A stretch of 64,000 bases of DNA from JBJXGV01 sp046160485. GTDB lineage: Bacteria > Orphanbacterota > Orphanbacteria > JBJXGV01. The position numbers and the translations under genes are program-made. Of this stretch, positions 48,950-57,352 are shown piece after piece; position 1 is the first letter of the stretch; each line of letters starts with the position of its first letter. The stretch covers positions 1-64,000 of the forward strand of contig JBJXGV010000063.1 in the NCBI GenBank assembly GCA_046160485.1, given 5' to 3'. Under the pieces are notes generated by a model. It was not told the origin of the DNA and did no database searches. It saw only the letters and a list, made by a program, of their open reading frames with translations.

Positions 48950-50389
48950 ATGCTTGTGAAAACAGCGCAGGAGTTGGAATCGCTCGCCTCCGAGGCGATC
49001 GAGGCGGTGTCGGCGACGGACGTCAAGATCAAGAACGAGAGCGCGCTTCGCGGGAATGTGATCGATGCGATTGCATTGAACGCGGCGATCGGCGCGAACG
49101 ACGAAGTGAAGAGTCACGCGCGCTGGTTGATACGCGCGTCGGCGCGAGCGCTGGGCATTCACCTCGCGTCGATCCAGGGTCTCTACGCCGCGATGGGGCG
49201 CGGCGACGTTCGCGGCGTCACCACGCCGGCGATCAACGTGCGCGGGCTCGCGTACGACACGTGCCGCGCCGTCTTCCGCGCCGCGCGCAAGATCGACGCG
49301 AGCGCGTTTCTCTTCGAGATCGCGCGCTCCGAAATCTCGTACACCGATCAGCGGCCCGTCGAGTACTCAGCGATCGTTCTCGCGGCCGCAATCCGCGAGG
49401 GCTGGAAGGGCGCCGTCTTCGTGCAGGGCGATCACTTCCAGATCAACGCGAAGAAGTACAAGGAGAACGCCGAGGCCGAGACCGCGAATGTCCGTAAGCT
49501 CATCGAAGAGGGCGTTGGCGCCGGCTTCTACAACATCGATGTCGACACGTCGACGCTCGTGGATCTCTCGCACGCGACTCTCAAAGAGCAGCAGCGCCTC
49601 AACTACGAGCTTGCGGCCGACTACACCGCGCTCATCCGCAAGATCGAGCCGAAGGGGATCACGGTTTCGGTCGGCGCCGAGATCGGCGAGGTCGGCGGGA
49701 AGAACTCGACCGTCGAGGAATTCCTCGCGTTCATGGAAGGCTACGTCGAGGCTCTCGCGAAGAAGGCGCCGGGCGCGGCCGGCATCAGCAAGATTTCGAT
49801 CCAAACCGGGACCTCGCACGGCGGAGTTCCGCTTCCGGACGGCACGATCGCGAAGGTCGCAATCGATTTCGACGCGCTCGTCGACATCGGCAAGATCGCG
49901 CAGAGCCGCTTCGGCCTCTCTGGCTCCGTGCAGCACGGCGCATCGACGCTTCCGGACGAAGTATTCGATCGCTTCCCGCAGTCGAATACGTCGGAAATCC
50001 ACCTTGCGACGGGATTCCAGAACATCCTCTTCGATCATGAGGCGCTTCCCGCGGCGATGAAGGAAAAGATGTACGCGTGGCTGCGCACGAGCTGCGCCGA
50101 CGAAATGAAGGCGGGCCAGACGGACGAACAGTTCTTCTACAAGACGCGGAAGAAGGCGCTCGGGCAGTTCAAGCGCGAGTTCCACGAGCTTCCGGCCGCG
50201 ACGCGAGCGGCGATCGGCGCGACGCTCGAGGCGAAGTTCGACCTGCTCTTCAAGAAGCTCGGCGTGGCCGGGAGCCGCGCCGCCGTCGAGCGCTTCGTGA
50301 AGCTCGTCGACGTTCCGGTCGCGCAGGGTGGCGCGATGGCGGGCGCGCGTGGCCCCTCCGGCAAGGACGAAGCCGACAGCGGCGAGTAG
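48950..50389 (+). CDS. Class II fructose-bisphosphate aldolase family protein
   Basis: A 479-residue metal-dependent aldolase, longer than typical class II enzymes (about 300-360). Metal and substrate motifs are visible: VFVQGDHFQIN (His), VSVGAEIGEVGGKNSTVEE, SIQTGTSHGGVPLPDG and GLSGSVQHGASTLPDE. The extra length is spread over the N-terminal helices and the C-terminus. Fructose- or tagatose-bisphosphate cleavage, or a ketose-bisphosphate variant, is the expected reaction. GAAGGAG precedes the ATG. It is the third cistron from the HD gene. Confidence 0.85.
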   Translation: MLVKTAQELESLASEAIEAVSATDVKIKNESALRGNVIDAIALNAAIGANDEVKSHARWLIRASARALGIHLASIQGLYAAMGRGDVRGVTTPAINVRGLAYDTCRAVFRAARKIDASAFLFEIARSEISYTDQRPVEYSAIVLAAAIREGWKGAVFVQGDHFQINAKKYKENAEAETANVRKLIEEGVGAGFYNIDVDTSTLVDLSHATLKEQQRLNYELAADYTALIRKIEPKGITVSVGAEIGEVGGKNSTVEEFLAFMEGYVEALAKKAPGAAGISKISIQTGTSHGGVPLPDGTIAKVAIDFDALVDIGKIAQSRFGLSGSVQHGASTLPDEVFDRFPQSNTSEIHLATGFQNILFDHEALPAAMKEKMYAWLRTSCADEMKAGQTDEQFFYKTRKKALGQFKREFHELPAATRAAIGATLEAKFDLLFKKLGVAGSRAAVERFVKLVDVPVAQGGAMAGARGPSGKDEADSGE

Positions 50390-51222
50390 TGCGACTTCCG
50401 TTCCGCATCGATAATTCCGACGGCCACGCGATCCGCGGCGAGGTGCGCACGCCCCGCCGCGGGATCGACCGCGGCACGATCGTCTTCTGCCACGGTTTCA
50501 AAGGATTCTGGGACTGGGGCGGCTTCCCGTATTTCCTCGATGCCGCCACGGCGGCCGGGTTTTACGCGGTGGCGTTTAGCTTCAGCGGCTCCGGCGTGTC
50601 GGAAGGGGATCGCGTCGACGAGCCCGAGCGCTTCGCCGAGAACACCTACACGCGCCAAGTTCGGGATCTCGAGGAAGTCGTTCGCGCGCTGCGCGGGGGA
50701 GTACTTCCTCCGTTCGGGCGGAAACCGGGGCGCATCGGGATCGTAGGGCATTCGATGGGCGGCGGCGTTGCGATCCTCTACGCTGCGAACGACCCGCAGA
50801 TCGGTGCCCTCGTCACGTGGGCGTCGATCGCGACGGTCGAGCGTTATCCCGACGAAGTGGTCCGCGACTGGCGCGCCCGCGGCTGGACGCTCGTCACGAA
50901 CGGCCGCACGGGCCAGGAACTCAAGATGTCGACCGCGATCCTGGACGACATCGACGCGAACCGGGAGCGTCTCGACATCGTCGGGGCCGCGCGCCGGCTC
51001 GCGATGCCGGTTCTCATCGTCCACGGGCGGGCCGACGAATCGGTGCCGGTCGCCGAGGCGGCGACTCTCGCGGCCGCGGCGAGCGGGCGGGCCGAGCAAC
51101 TCCTGCTCGACGGCGAAGGCCACACGTTCGGCTCGACCCACCCGTTCCGAGGACCCTCGAACGGTTTCGACGTTGTCGTATCCGCAACCATTCGTTGGTT
51201 TGGAGCCCACCTCAGCGTCTGA
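50389..51222 (+). CDS. Alpha/beta hydrolase (serine esterase type)
   Basis: A 277-residue hydrolase. CHGFKGFWDWGGFP is the oxyanion-hole loop, GHSMGGGVAI holds the nucleophilic Ser, LIVHGRADESVP the Asp and DGEGHTFG the His, so the triad is complete. Substrate is unknown. GTG 50389 overlaps the aldolase stop (TAGTG), matching the style of this operon; the frame is open upstream within the aldolase gene but lacks homology. The 281-base gap that follows holds a GGAACTT box (51438-51444) reminiscent of ECF promoters, not convincing on its own. Confidence 0.87.
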   Translation: MRLPFRIDNSDGHAIRGEVRTPRRGIDRGTIVFCHGFKGFWDWGGFPYFLDAATAAGFYAVAFSFSGSGVSEGDRVDEPERFAENTYTRQVRDLEEVVRALRGGVLPPFGRKPGRIGIVGHSMGGGVAILYAANDPQIGALVTWASIATVERYPDEVVRDWRARGWTLVTNGRTGQELKMSTAILDDIDANRERLDIVGAARRLAMPVLIVHGRADESVPVAEAATLAAAASGRAEQLLLDGEGHTFGSTHPFRGPSNGFDVVVSATIRWFGAHLSV

Positions 51223-51503
51223 CGCGGTGTCCCGTCACATTGTCTTCTGTTCGCTGACAAATCGGCGAACTTACACGGAGCCTCGCGCAATCCCGAGTTG
51301 TTCGCGTTGCGCGCACACGCGCACACGCGCTTACGGCTGCACCCGTTGTGGCATGCGCCTTGCCGATGCGTTGTCGTAAGACCCGGTGAAGTCGCGGGAA
51401 CCCACGAAAAGAACCCGGAAACTCGCGACGAGCAACGGGAACTTCAAAGGTACCGAAGGGGTAGTTGGAGCACATAAACCCCAGAACAAGGAGCGATCAG
51501 CAA

Positions 51504-52448
51504 ATGGTAGGTGCAGCGGCGGCCATGCGGGTTCAGGAAGAACGCGAAGACGCGATCGAAACGAAGCGCGCCCCCAAGGTTGACACCGTCCCGAGCGTTG
51601 TTAAGAACGACAATTCCGACATCGGTTCGCTCGGCATTTATTTCAGAGACATCGGCCGGATCAACCTGCTCACGAAGGAAGAAGAGGTTCAGCTCGCACG
51701 GCGGGTTCGCCGGGGCGACTCCGAGGCGCTCACGCGTCTCGTCACGGCGAACCTGCGTTTCGTAGTCAGCGTCGCCAAGCGCTACGTCGGCCTCGGTCTC
51801 TCGCTCGAAGATCTCGTGGCCGAGGGCAACGTCGGCATCATTCGCGCGGCGCGGAAGTTCGACGACCGCCGAGGCGTACGGTTCCTCTCGTACGGCGTCT
51901 GGTGGATCAAGCAGGCGATGCTTCAGGCGCTCGCGGAGCAGGTGCCCGTCGTGCGAATCCCGCTTAATCGCAATGGCCTCATGCACAAGCTTCAGAAGAC
52001 CGCTGACCAGCTCCGCAAGGCGCTCGAACGCGAGCCGACGTACTCCGAAATTGCGAAGGCCGTTTCGCTCTCGGAAGACGAGGTCGCGAATACCATGGAG
52101 CTGACGCGCAGCTACCTGTCGCTCGACGGCGGCCCCGAGAGCGACGACGACGCGGTCGGACTCATGGAGTTCATCGAGGACTCTTCGGCGGTGTCCCCGG
52201 ACGAACGCGTGGCGCGCGCGAATCTGCGCGAGGATCTCATGGCGGCGATCGACGAACTCCCCCCGCGCGAGGCCGAGGTGCTGCGGCTCTACTACGGCTT
52301 CGGGCTCCGCGAGGGAAAGACCCTCGAAGAGATCGGCGATCGGTTCCACCTTTCGCGCGAACGCATTCGTCAGATCAAGGAAGTGGCGATTCGGCGCCTT
52401 CGCGGCGGCGCGAAGGGACAAGCGCTCGAGTCGTATCTCGCCGGCTAA
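51504..52448 (+). CDS. Sigma-70 family RNA polymerase sigma factor (RpoD/RpoS-like)
   Basis: A 314-residue group 1/2-like sigma factor lacking region 1.1. Region 1.2 (SLGIYFRDIGRINLLTKEEE), region 2 (NLRFVVSVAKRYVGLGLSLE, then FLSYGVWWIKQAMLQAL), region 3, and region 4.2 (LSRERIRQIKEVAIRRLRGG) are complete. ATG 51504 follows AAGGAG; TTG 51465 is an alternative upstream start. It differs from the sigma at 40362 in region 2.4 (AWIRQ context) and region 4. A long leader precedes it, so control may occur there. It ends four bases into the opposing lipoprotein gene. Confidence 0.9.
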   Translation: MVGAAAAMRVQEEREDAIETKRAPKVDTVPSVVKNDNSDIGSLGIYFRDIGRINLLTKEEEVQLARRVRRGDSEALTRLVTANLRFVVSVAKRYVGLGLSLEDLVAEGNVGIIRAARKFDDRRGVRFLSYGVWWIKQAMLQALAEQVPVVRIPLNRNGLMHKLQKTADQLRKALEREPTYSEIAKAVSLSEDEVANTMELTRSYLSLDGGPESDDDAVGLMEFIEDSSAVSPDERVARANLREDLMAAIDELPPREAEVLRLYYGFGLREGKTLEEIGDRFHLSRERIRQIKEVAIRRLRGGAKGQALESYLAG

Positions 52449-53482
52449 CGAAGCGGGACGCCGCGCCCGCGACCGGTATGGCCAGCACCGGTAAGTTCGA
52501 TCAGATACTCGACGCCCGCTTCGATCGGAGCGGGCGTTCGTGCAAGAGGTGCGCACGCCCGCGCGCCGTCCGGAACGCGCGCGAACGTGACGGGCGGAAG
52601 AAAACCCTCCGGCGAAACGATCTCCCATCGTAGGTTGCCTTCCGCGAAGAACTGCGTGGAGATCGAGAGGCGCCGAACACGTACGGAATCAGGGCTCCAC
52701 GCGATGCGAACGCTATCGCCGGATTCGAACCAAGTGGTCAACGAATCCGGCGTGTTCGTTTCGAGCGGGCTCGCCGGATCGAGGCGGACCGCCCGCGGCG
52801 TGCTCCACGCGAGGCGATGAACTCCCGCGGGAATGACGCGGCGAAGCGGCGCGTCGGGGCGAAACGAATCGACCGGCGCCGAAAGCGCAAGCACGCTGAT
52901 ACTCGCGTCGTTCGATGACAGCCGCGGCACGGGGATGATCGCCAAACTGCCCTGCGCGTCGCGCGAGCCGAACGCCGCGGTTTCTCCGCCCGCACCATCG
53001 ACGACGACCCACGCTCCGCCCGCGCCCGTGAATCGACTCCACTCGATTTCGATCGATCCGCATCCGGTAAGGTCGGCGTTCTCCAACGGCCCAAGAATTC
53101 GCGGCCGCTCGGGCACCAGGAGCGTGTCGCGCTGCGCGAAACTCGGCAGCCGGACCGCGAAGGCCAGCGACTCGAACGGCTGCAACTCGAACGGCGGCGG
53201 TAGCTCGTAAAAGTCGCCCCGATCGGTGAGCGTCGCGCCGTTGGCCGTGACGATCGCATCGCCGATGGGCGCGCCGTCGTGGACCACACTCACGCGTATC
53301 GCGTCGCCGTCGGGCCAACCCGCGCGGCCCGCGTTCCCCGCGATCACCAGAATCCCGACGTCGAATCGATCCGAAGCGCCGGGGCCATCGACGTCAGAGT
53401 CCGCGCAACCCGCAAAGAATCCAGGCGCGGCGAGGATCGCGGCGATCGTGAAGGCGCGTGCGGCGTCTCTAGTGCAGCGCAT
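52445..53482 (-). CDS. Lipoprotein of unknown function
   Basis: A 345-residue exported protein with a lipobox FFAGC at about residues 22-26 after a hydrophobic stretch (AFTIAAILAAPGFF). The mature part is beta-rich, with short Asp/Gly turns and no recognised domain; repeated ILGPL, VRLPS and APID strands suggest Ig-like beta sandwiches. It converges on the sigma factor gene with a 4-base overlap, and its N-terminus overlaps the end of the SGNH gene by 14 bases on the same strand. Confidence 0.65.
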   Translation of the reverse strand: MRCTRDAARAFTIAAILAAPGFFAGCADSDVDGPGASDRFDVGILVIAGNAGRAGWPDGDAIRVSVVHDGAPIGDAIVTANGATLTDRGDFYELPPPFELQPFESLAFAVRLPSFAQRDTLLVPERPRILGPLENADLTGCGSIEIEWSRFTGAGGAWVVVDGAGGETAAFGSRDAQGSLAIIPVPRLSSNDASISVLALSAPVDSFRPDAPLRRVIPAGVHRLAWSTPRAVRLDPASPLETNTPDSLTTWFESGDSVRIAWSPDSVRVRRLSISTQFFAEGNLRWEIVSPEGFLPPVTFARVPDGARACAPLARTPAPIEAGVEYLIELTGAGHTGRGRGVPLR

Positions 53483-54575
53483 CGGATGAATCAGGCCGAG
53501 GTGTGTCGACTCGCGCGGGCGGCAGGGTGGGCTGCTCCGGCTCGGCGAGTATCGTCACGAGCGCGAGGGCGATTGCTCGAGCGGCGACAGCGTGGCCGCG
53601 CGATCGCCAGTGTCCGTCGAACTGGTAGCGCACGGGCCCCGGATCCGCGGCGAGAGCGGGCACGATATCGAGAAACGGAATCCCGAGTTCCGAGCAGATG
53701 AGCGCGAGGTTCTTCGTCATCTCCGCGCCCGACGTTGTGCCCTGGACAACGAGAAGTCGCCCGCCGGTGTCCGCGACGCGATCCCGCAAGCGTGCGATCG
53801 CGAGCCTGGTGATACGCCACGCGGGCGCGCCGGAGTCGCCGCCGGCGCTCTTCGCGTCGAGATCACCCGTTCCGCGCGCGGGGTTTCGTGTGTTTCGCGC
53901 CGCGACCAACCGTTCCGCGCGAAACCGCAAAAACCGGTAGACGTGAAGATTCTGTTTCGCCCAATCGACGGAAGCGCGCCAGATGCGCGCCGTGTCGCTT
54001 AGGCGATGCTCGTGGAACTCCAACGCGCCATCACGCAGTGTGTAGAGTCGCGCGTCGTTCTCGACGTTATCCGCCGGATCGTTCTGAACGAAGAGATAGA
54101 TCACGACGTCGGGGTGAAACTTGGCTCCAAGCGATTCGAATCGAATCGTGGACGCGACCGTGCCGAACCCGCTCACTCCGAAATTGAGTACCTCGACAGG
54201 CTGCTCGCGCAGGTTTGCGGCCATGAGGCGCTCGAGCGTTTGCGCGAGCGTGCTGTCGAACGGAACTTCCTTCGCCTCGGCGAAAGAATCGCCGACGAGC
54301 GCAACTCGGAGCGCACCGGATCCATTCTCGATCGACCGCTCCCGATCGCGCATCCCAAAGCTGTTGTACTCGACCGGCACGGCAAACTCTTCGCGTTGGT
54401 ACGTGAATCGCGCGCCGGGAATCGGCTCGTACCATGTGGCGGGCGAGAATCGATAGCGGAACGCGGGCTGCGGATCAGCGATGCGCACCGCGACTTCCAT
54501 GGCCGCGATCACGGCGAAGAGTGCCGCTAACGCAAGTCCGATGCTCGCGAGGCGGGCGCCGCCGGAGGGTTTCAC
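53469..54575 (-). CDS. SGNH-hydrolase-type membrane-anchored protein
   Basis: A 368-residue protein with an N-terminal helix (ASIGLALAALFAVIAAMEVAV). The SGNH motifs are GDSFAEAKEVPFDST (block I with catalytic Ser), NFGVSGFGT (block II), FVQNDPADN (block III), and a C-terminal Asp-x2-His pair at QFDGHWRSRGH (block V). This resembles AlgX/DltD-like and GDSL esterases that act on exported polysaccharide or cell-wall acyl groups; the substrate is unknown. It begins 40 bases after the methyltransferase gene on the same strand and overlaps the lipoprotein gene by 14 bases. Confidence 0.75.
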   Translation of the reverse strand: MKPSGGARLASIGLALAALFAVIAAMEVAVRIADPQPAFRYRFSPATWYEPIPGARFTYQREEFAVPVEYNSFGMRDRERSIENGSGALRVALVGDSFAEAKEVPFDSTLAQTLERLMAANLREQPVEVLNFGVSGFGTVASTIRFESLGAKFHPDVVIYLFVQNDPADNVENDARLYTLRDGALEFHEHRLSDTARIWRASVDWAKQNLHVYRFLRFRAERLVAARNTRNPARGTGDLDAKSAGGDSGAPAWRITRLAIARLRDRVADTGGRLLVVQGTTSGAEMTKNLALICSELGIPFLDIVPALAADPGPVRYQFDGHWRSRGHAVAARAIALALVTILAEPEQPTLPPARVDTPRPDSSDALH

Positions 54576-54615
54576 GTGTCGTCGCTGCGGCGCGTTGTGT
54601 CACTCGCGAGGCTCA

Positions 54616-55278
54616 TCATTTCTCGGCGAGGACGAACATGCGGTACTTGCTGCGTTCGATGTTGGCGGCGAAATCGAGGAGCGGATACGCAGGCGCCGCG
54701 GACTGCTCGAAGAGCCGCTTGAGCCGTCGCAGACCCGGCGTGTGCGCCATGCGCGCGAAGAACGTGTGAAAGCGAATCCCGGCGTTCCAGAATGACTCGA
54801 ATCGAACGCCGCGCCCTTCGAAGAGAGGAATGATCTCCTCGGGGCGCGGCAGGCCGAACCGAATGTGTTCGTCGAGCCAGTCGGGCGCCGCCTCGCCGCG
54901 GCGCGCGAACTCCGCGTGCCAGCGCGAGTCGGACGCGTGCGCGCGTTCGCCGCACGGACATCCGAGGACGAGCTCGCGTCGCGTGATGCGGAGCATCTCC
55001 GCGATCGCGCGCGGCCGCATTTCTCGCGGCACATGCTCGAGAAAATCGATAGCGATCACGAGGTCGTACGACGCATCGGGCAGCCTGTTGTCGAAGAAAT
55101 CCGTGCCGACCGGAATCAGGCGCGGGTGAAGCCCCTCGCCCGCGAGGAGAGGATCGATCGCGTGAATGCGCCGCCGCGTGTACGAGCAGATCCCCGTCGT
55201 GCCGCTGCCGATTTCGAGAACGGACTCGTGGGATCGAAGCCGCCGGAGCGCCGGGATGTAGCGGATCAGTTCATCCAC
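54616..55278 (-). CDS. Class I SAM-dependent methyltransferase
   Basis: A 220-residue methyltransferase. Motif I is VLEIGSGTTGI (near residue 22), motif post-I ends RIHAIDP, and motif IV is DLVIAIDFLEHVPRE. The substrate is unknown. No ATG lies near the homology start; GTG 55278 gives the expected length and is preferred, although the Shine-Dalgarno sequence is weak. A longer frame continues upstream opposite the PTPS gene, but has no homology and is rejected. It leads the minus-strand group with the SGNH hydrolase and lipoprotein genes. Confidence 0.78.
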   Translation of the reverse strand: MDELIRYIPALRRLRSHESVLEIGSGTTGICSYTRRRIHAIDPLLAGEGLHPRLIPVGTDFFDNRLPDASYDLVIAIDFLEHVPREMRPRAIAEMLRITRRELVLGCPCGERAHASDSRWHAEFARRGEAAPDWLDEHIRFGLPRPEEIIPLFEGRGVRFESFWNAGIRFHTFFARMAHTPGLRRLKRLFEQSAAPAYPLLDFAANIERSKYRMFVLAEK

Positions 55279-55452
55279 GAGCGGGGGCTTCTTTGGGCTG
55301 CGAATCGTGACGCACGGAGGCCATGATACTCCATATCGGAATGGATTCGATGGAAGCGGAGACGAGATCGGCAGTACACTCGCGCGGTTGCAGGAGCGAC
55401 GCGGCGTCTGCGCCGCGCGACGCGGAGCCCGCGAGATTTCAGCGAGGAGTCG

Positions 55453-55806
55453 ATGAGGGTCGCGAAAGAGTTTCGGTTCGAGGCGGCGCACGCGCTTCGG
55501 AACTACATGGGTTCCGACGAACCGGTGCATGGCCACTCGTGGCGCCTCCGCGTGACGCTCTCCGCGCCGGTCGCCGCGAACGGGCTCGCGTTCGATTTCG
55601 TCGAACTCGATCGCGTCGTGCGCGAACGCGTTATCGCGCCGCTCGACCACACCGACTTAAGCGCGCGCTTCGAACAGCCCTCGACGGAACGCGTCGCGCA
55701 GTGGATCTGGAGAACACTCTCGGATCTTCCGCTCTTCGAGGTCGCGCTGTGGGAAGGCCCCGACGCGTGGGTCGCCTACCGCGGCGAGGAGGACACGGCT
55801 AAGTGA
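55453..55806 (+). CDS. 6-pyruvoyl-tetrahydropterin synthase/QueD homologue without the catalytic Cys
   Basis: A 117-residue T-fold protein. Zinc ligands are His13 (EAAHALRN), His26 and His28 (PVHGHSW), and the Asp-His pair is in PLDHTDL. The Cys of the usual Cys-x3-His-Gly-His motif is Asp22 here (DEPVHGH), and the whole protein has no cysteine. PTPS-III enzymes replace this Cys with an acidic residue and make 6-hydroxymethyl-dihydropterin for folate, replacing FolB; this protein may do likewise. A TACACT -10 lies at 55375. It starts at ATG 55453 and overlaps the next gene by four bases. folE lies 1.5 kb downstream. Confidence 0.85.
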   Translation: MRVAKEFRFEAAHALRNYMGSDEPVHGHSWRLRVTLSAPVAANGLAFDFVELDRVVRERVIAPLDHTDLSARFEQPSTERVAQWIWRTLSDLPLFEVALWEGPDAWVAYRGEEDTAK

Positions 55807-56093
55807 ACGCACCGAATAATCGGCGAGACATTCCCGGTCCCGCGCCGGCGACGGCGCCCTCGGAAGTGTTTCAGGGCGAAGAAATCGATGAAACGTTCGA
55901 CGGGCGCCTCAAGCAAGCGATCGTGCGGCATTTCCGGTACGCGTGGCGCGAGTTGATCGCGCTGCGCGGCACGCTTCGCGCCGAGAAGAGCGCCAGCGCG
56001 CGCGAGTTTCACCGCTCCGGCGACGAGCCCCCCCCGGCGGAAACGCTCGACGCGGGTGAATCGGGCCCCTCCGCGCCGGGCGCGGGGGCCTAG
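55803..56093 (+). CDS. Small hypothetical protein
   Basis: A 96-residue protein that begins on the PTPS stop (GTGA). The central part (residues 28-65) is a predicted helix with alternating charged and hydrophobic residues (DGRLKQAIVRHFRYAWRELI), flanked by Pro/Ala/Glu-rich tails. No family was recognised. Its position suggests co-expression with the PTPS homologue and the downstream membrane protein, which begins 13 bases later. Confidence 0.5.
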   Translation: MNAPNNRRDIPGPAPATAPSEVFQGEEIDETFDGRLKQAIVRHFRYAWRELIALRGTLRAEKSASAREFHRSGDEPPPAETLDAGESGPSAPGAGA

Positions 56094-56106
56094 GGCCGAG
56101 GCGCAC

Positions 56107-56907
56107 GTGCTGACGCTGATCCTCTCGCTCGAGCAACTGTCGTTCGGGTCGCTTCTGGCGATCGCGCCGCTTGCGTTGCGCGATCTTCCCGGCGGATTTC
56201 CATCGCTCATCGCGCACCTTGCCGCGGTCTTCTGGGGAATCGCCGGCGCCGTCGCGCTGCGCCTTCCTCCCGGCCAAGGCGGCGAGGCCGCTCCCGTACT
56301 CTTCGCGCTCGGCGGCGCCTCGCTCCTCTTCGCGCGCCTTGCGCTCTGGTCGCGGCACCGAATGGCCACGGCACTCTTGATCGCAATTCTCGCCGCCGGC
56401 GCGTGGGTCCTCGTCGCCGACGCGGCGCGCCTCGCCGCGCGTCTTTCCGAATCGCTGCCGCCGTCGCTCGTCGCCGCCAGCCTCTTCGCGTCGGCGCTCG
56501 TTCTCGGATCGGCGCTATCGACAATGATTCTGGGCCACTGGTATTTGATTCCGCCGCCGCTGCCGTTCACGCACTTGATTCGCGGCTCCATCGTCTTTCT
56601 CGTCGCGTGCGGATTGCGCGCGCTTGTGACGGTCGTCTGCATCGTGTTCCTCGTCCGCGGCGTCGATCCAGCGATCAGCGAGTCGTTCGCGCGTCTCTTG
56701 CGGGTCGAAGGTGATCTCATCTTTTTCATGCTTCGCGTTTTTTGGGGAATCCTCGGCCCGGTGATTCTCTCGGTTCTCGTCCTGCGCACGGCGCGCCTCC
56801 ACTCCAATCAGTCGGCGACGGGCTTGCTCTACGTCTCCTGCGTCTTCGTCCTCATCGGCGAACTTCTCGCGAATTTTCTCCTCGTCGAGAGTTCGCTCCC
56901 TTTGTAG
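56107..56907 (+). CDS. Multi-pass membrane protein, unknown
   Basis: A 266-residue integral membrane protein with about seven or eight helices. The most notable conserved-looking segment is ILGHWYLIPPPLPFTHLIRG in the middle, with two histidines, a Trp and a Pro run, which may form a heme- or metal-binding loop; this is a guess. GTG 56107 is the start, since the preceding gene ends at 56093; the frame is also open upstream to 56056. It lies one base before the zinc-ribbon membrane protein gene. Confidence 0.65.
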   Translation: MLTLILSLEQLSFGSLLAIAPLALRDLPGGFPSLIAHLAAVFWGIAGAVALRLPPGQGGEAAPVLFALGGASLLFARLALWSRHRMATALLIAILAAGAWVLVADAARLAARLSESLPPSLVAASLFASALVLGSALSTMILGHWYLIPPPLPFTHLIRGSIVFLVACGLRALVTVVCIVFLVRGVDPAISESFARLLRVEGDLIFFMLRVFWGILGPVILSVLVLRTARLHSNQSATGLLYVSCVFVLIGELLANFLLVESSLPL

Positions 56908-56908
56908 C

Positions 56909-57352
56909 TTGTCCGGGTTGGAGGTTCGTTACGCCTGTGCGAAGTGCCGGGCGCCCGCGGCGGTACCGATCGGCCGCGCGGTCACCGAGCACCGTTGCGC
57001 GGCGTGCGGCGACGTCGCCCCTCTGCGATTCTCAGAGAGCCTACTCGAGAAGGGCGTCGCGGATCGCTGTGCGCTCTGCACGAGCGAGCACTTCTACATT
57101 CAGAAGGATTTTGATCAGCGTATCGGTTGTCTCGTCGTCGCCATCGGCGCGGTGTTCGTGCCGTGGACGTACGGCCTTTCACTCGGGGTCTGCGCGCTCA
57201 TCGACTGGTTTCTCTACATGCGGCTCCCAAACGTGGCGAAATGCTACATCTGCAAGGCGACGTATGTTGGGGGCACCATGAACGCGGAACACACGGGGTT
57301 CGACCTTCACATGCTGGAGAAGTACGAAGCGGAGGCGCGGAGAAAAGGATGA
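56909..57352 (+). CDS. Zinc-ribbon membrane protein, unknown
   Basis: A 147-residue protein with four CxxC pairs: CAKC, CAAC, CALC and CYIC, enough for two zinc ribbons, around a central hydrophobic region (CLVVAIGAVFVPWTYGLSL and a second helix). The start is TTG 56909, or TTG 56918. The function is unknown. Its stop overlaps folE (ATGA), so it is co-translated with it. Confidence 0.6.
   Translation: MSGLEVRYACAKCRAPAAVPIGRAVTEHRCAACGDVAPLRFSESLLEKGVADRCALCTSEHFYIQKDFDQRIGCLVVAIGAVFVPWTYGLSLGVCALIDWFLYMRLPNVAKCYICKATYVGGTMNAEHTGFDLHMLEKYEAEARRKG

Noticed and set aside
55279..55650. N-terminal extension of the methyltransferase
   Set aside because: It overlaps the PTPS gene on the other strand and has no homology.
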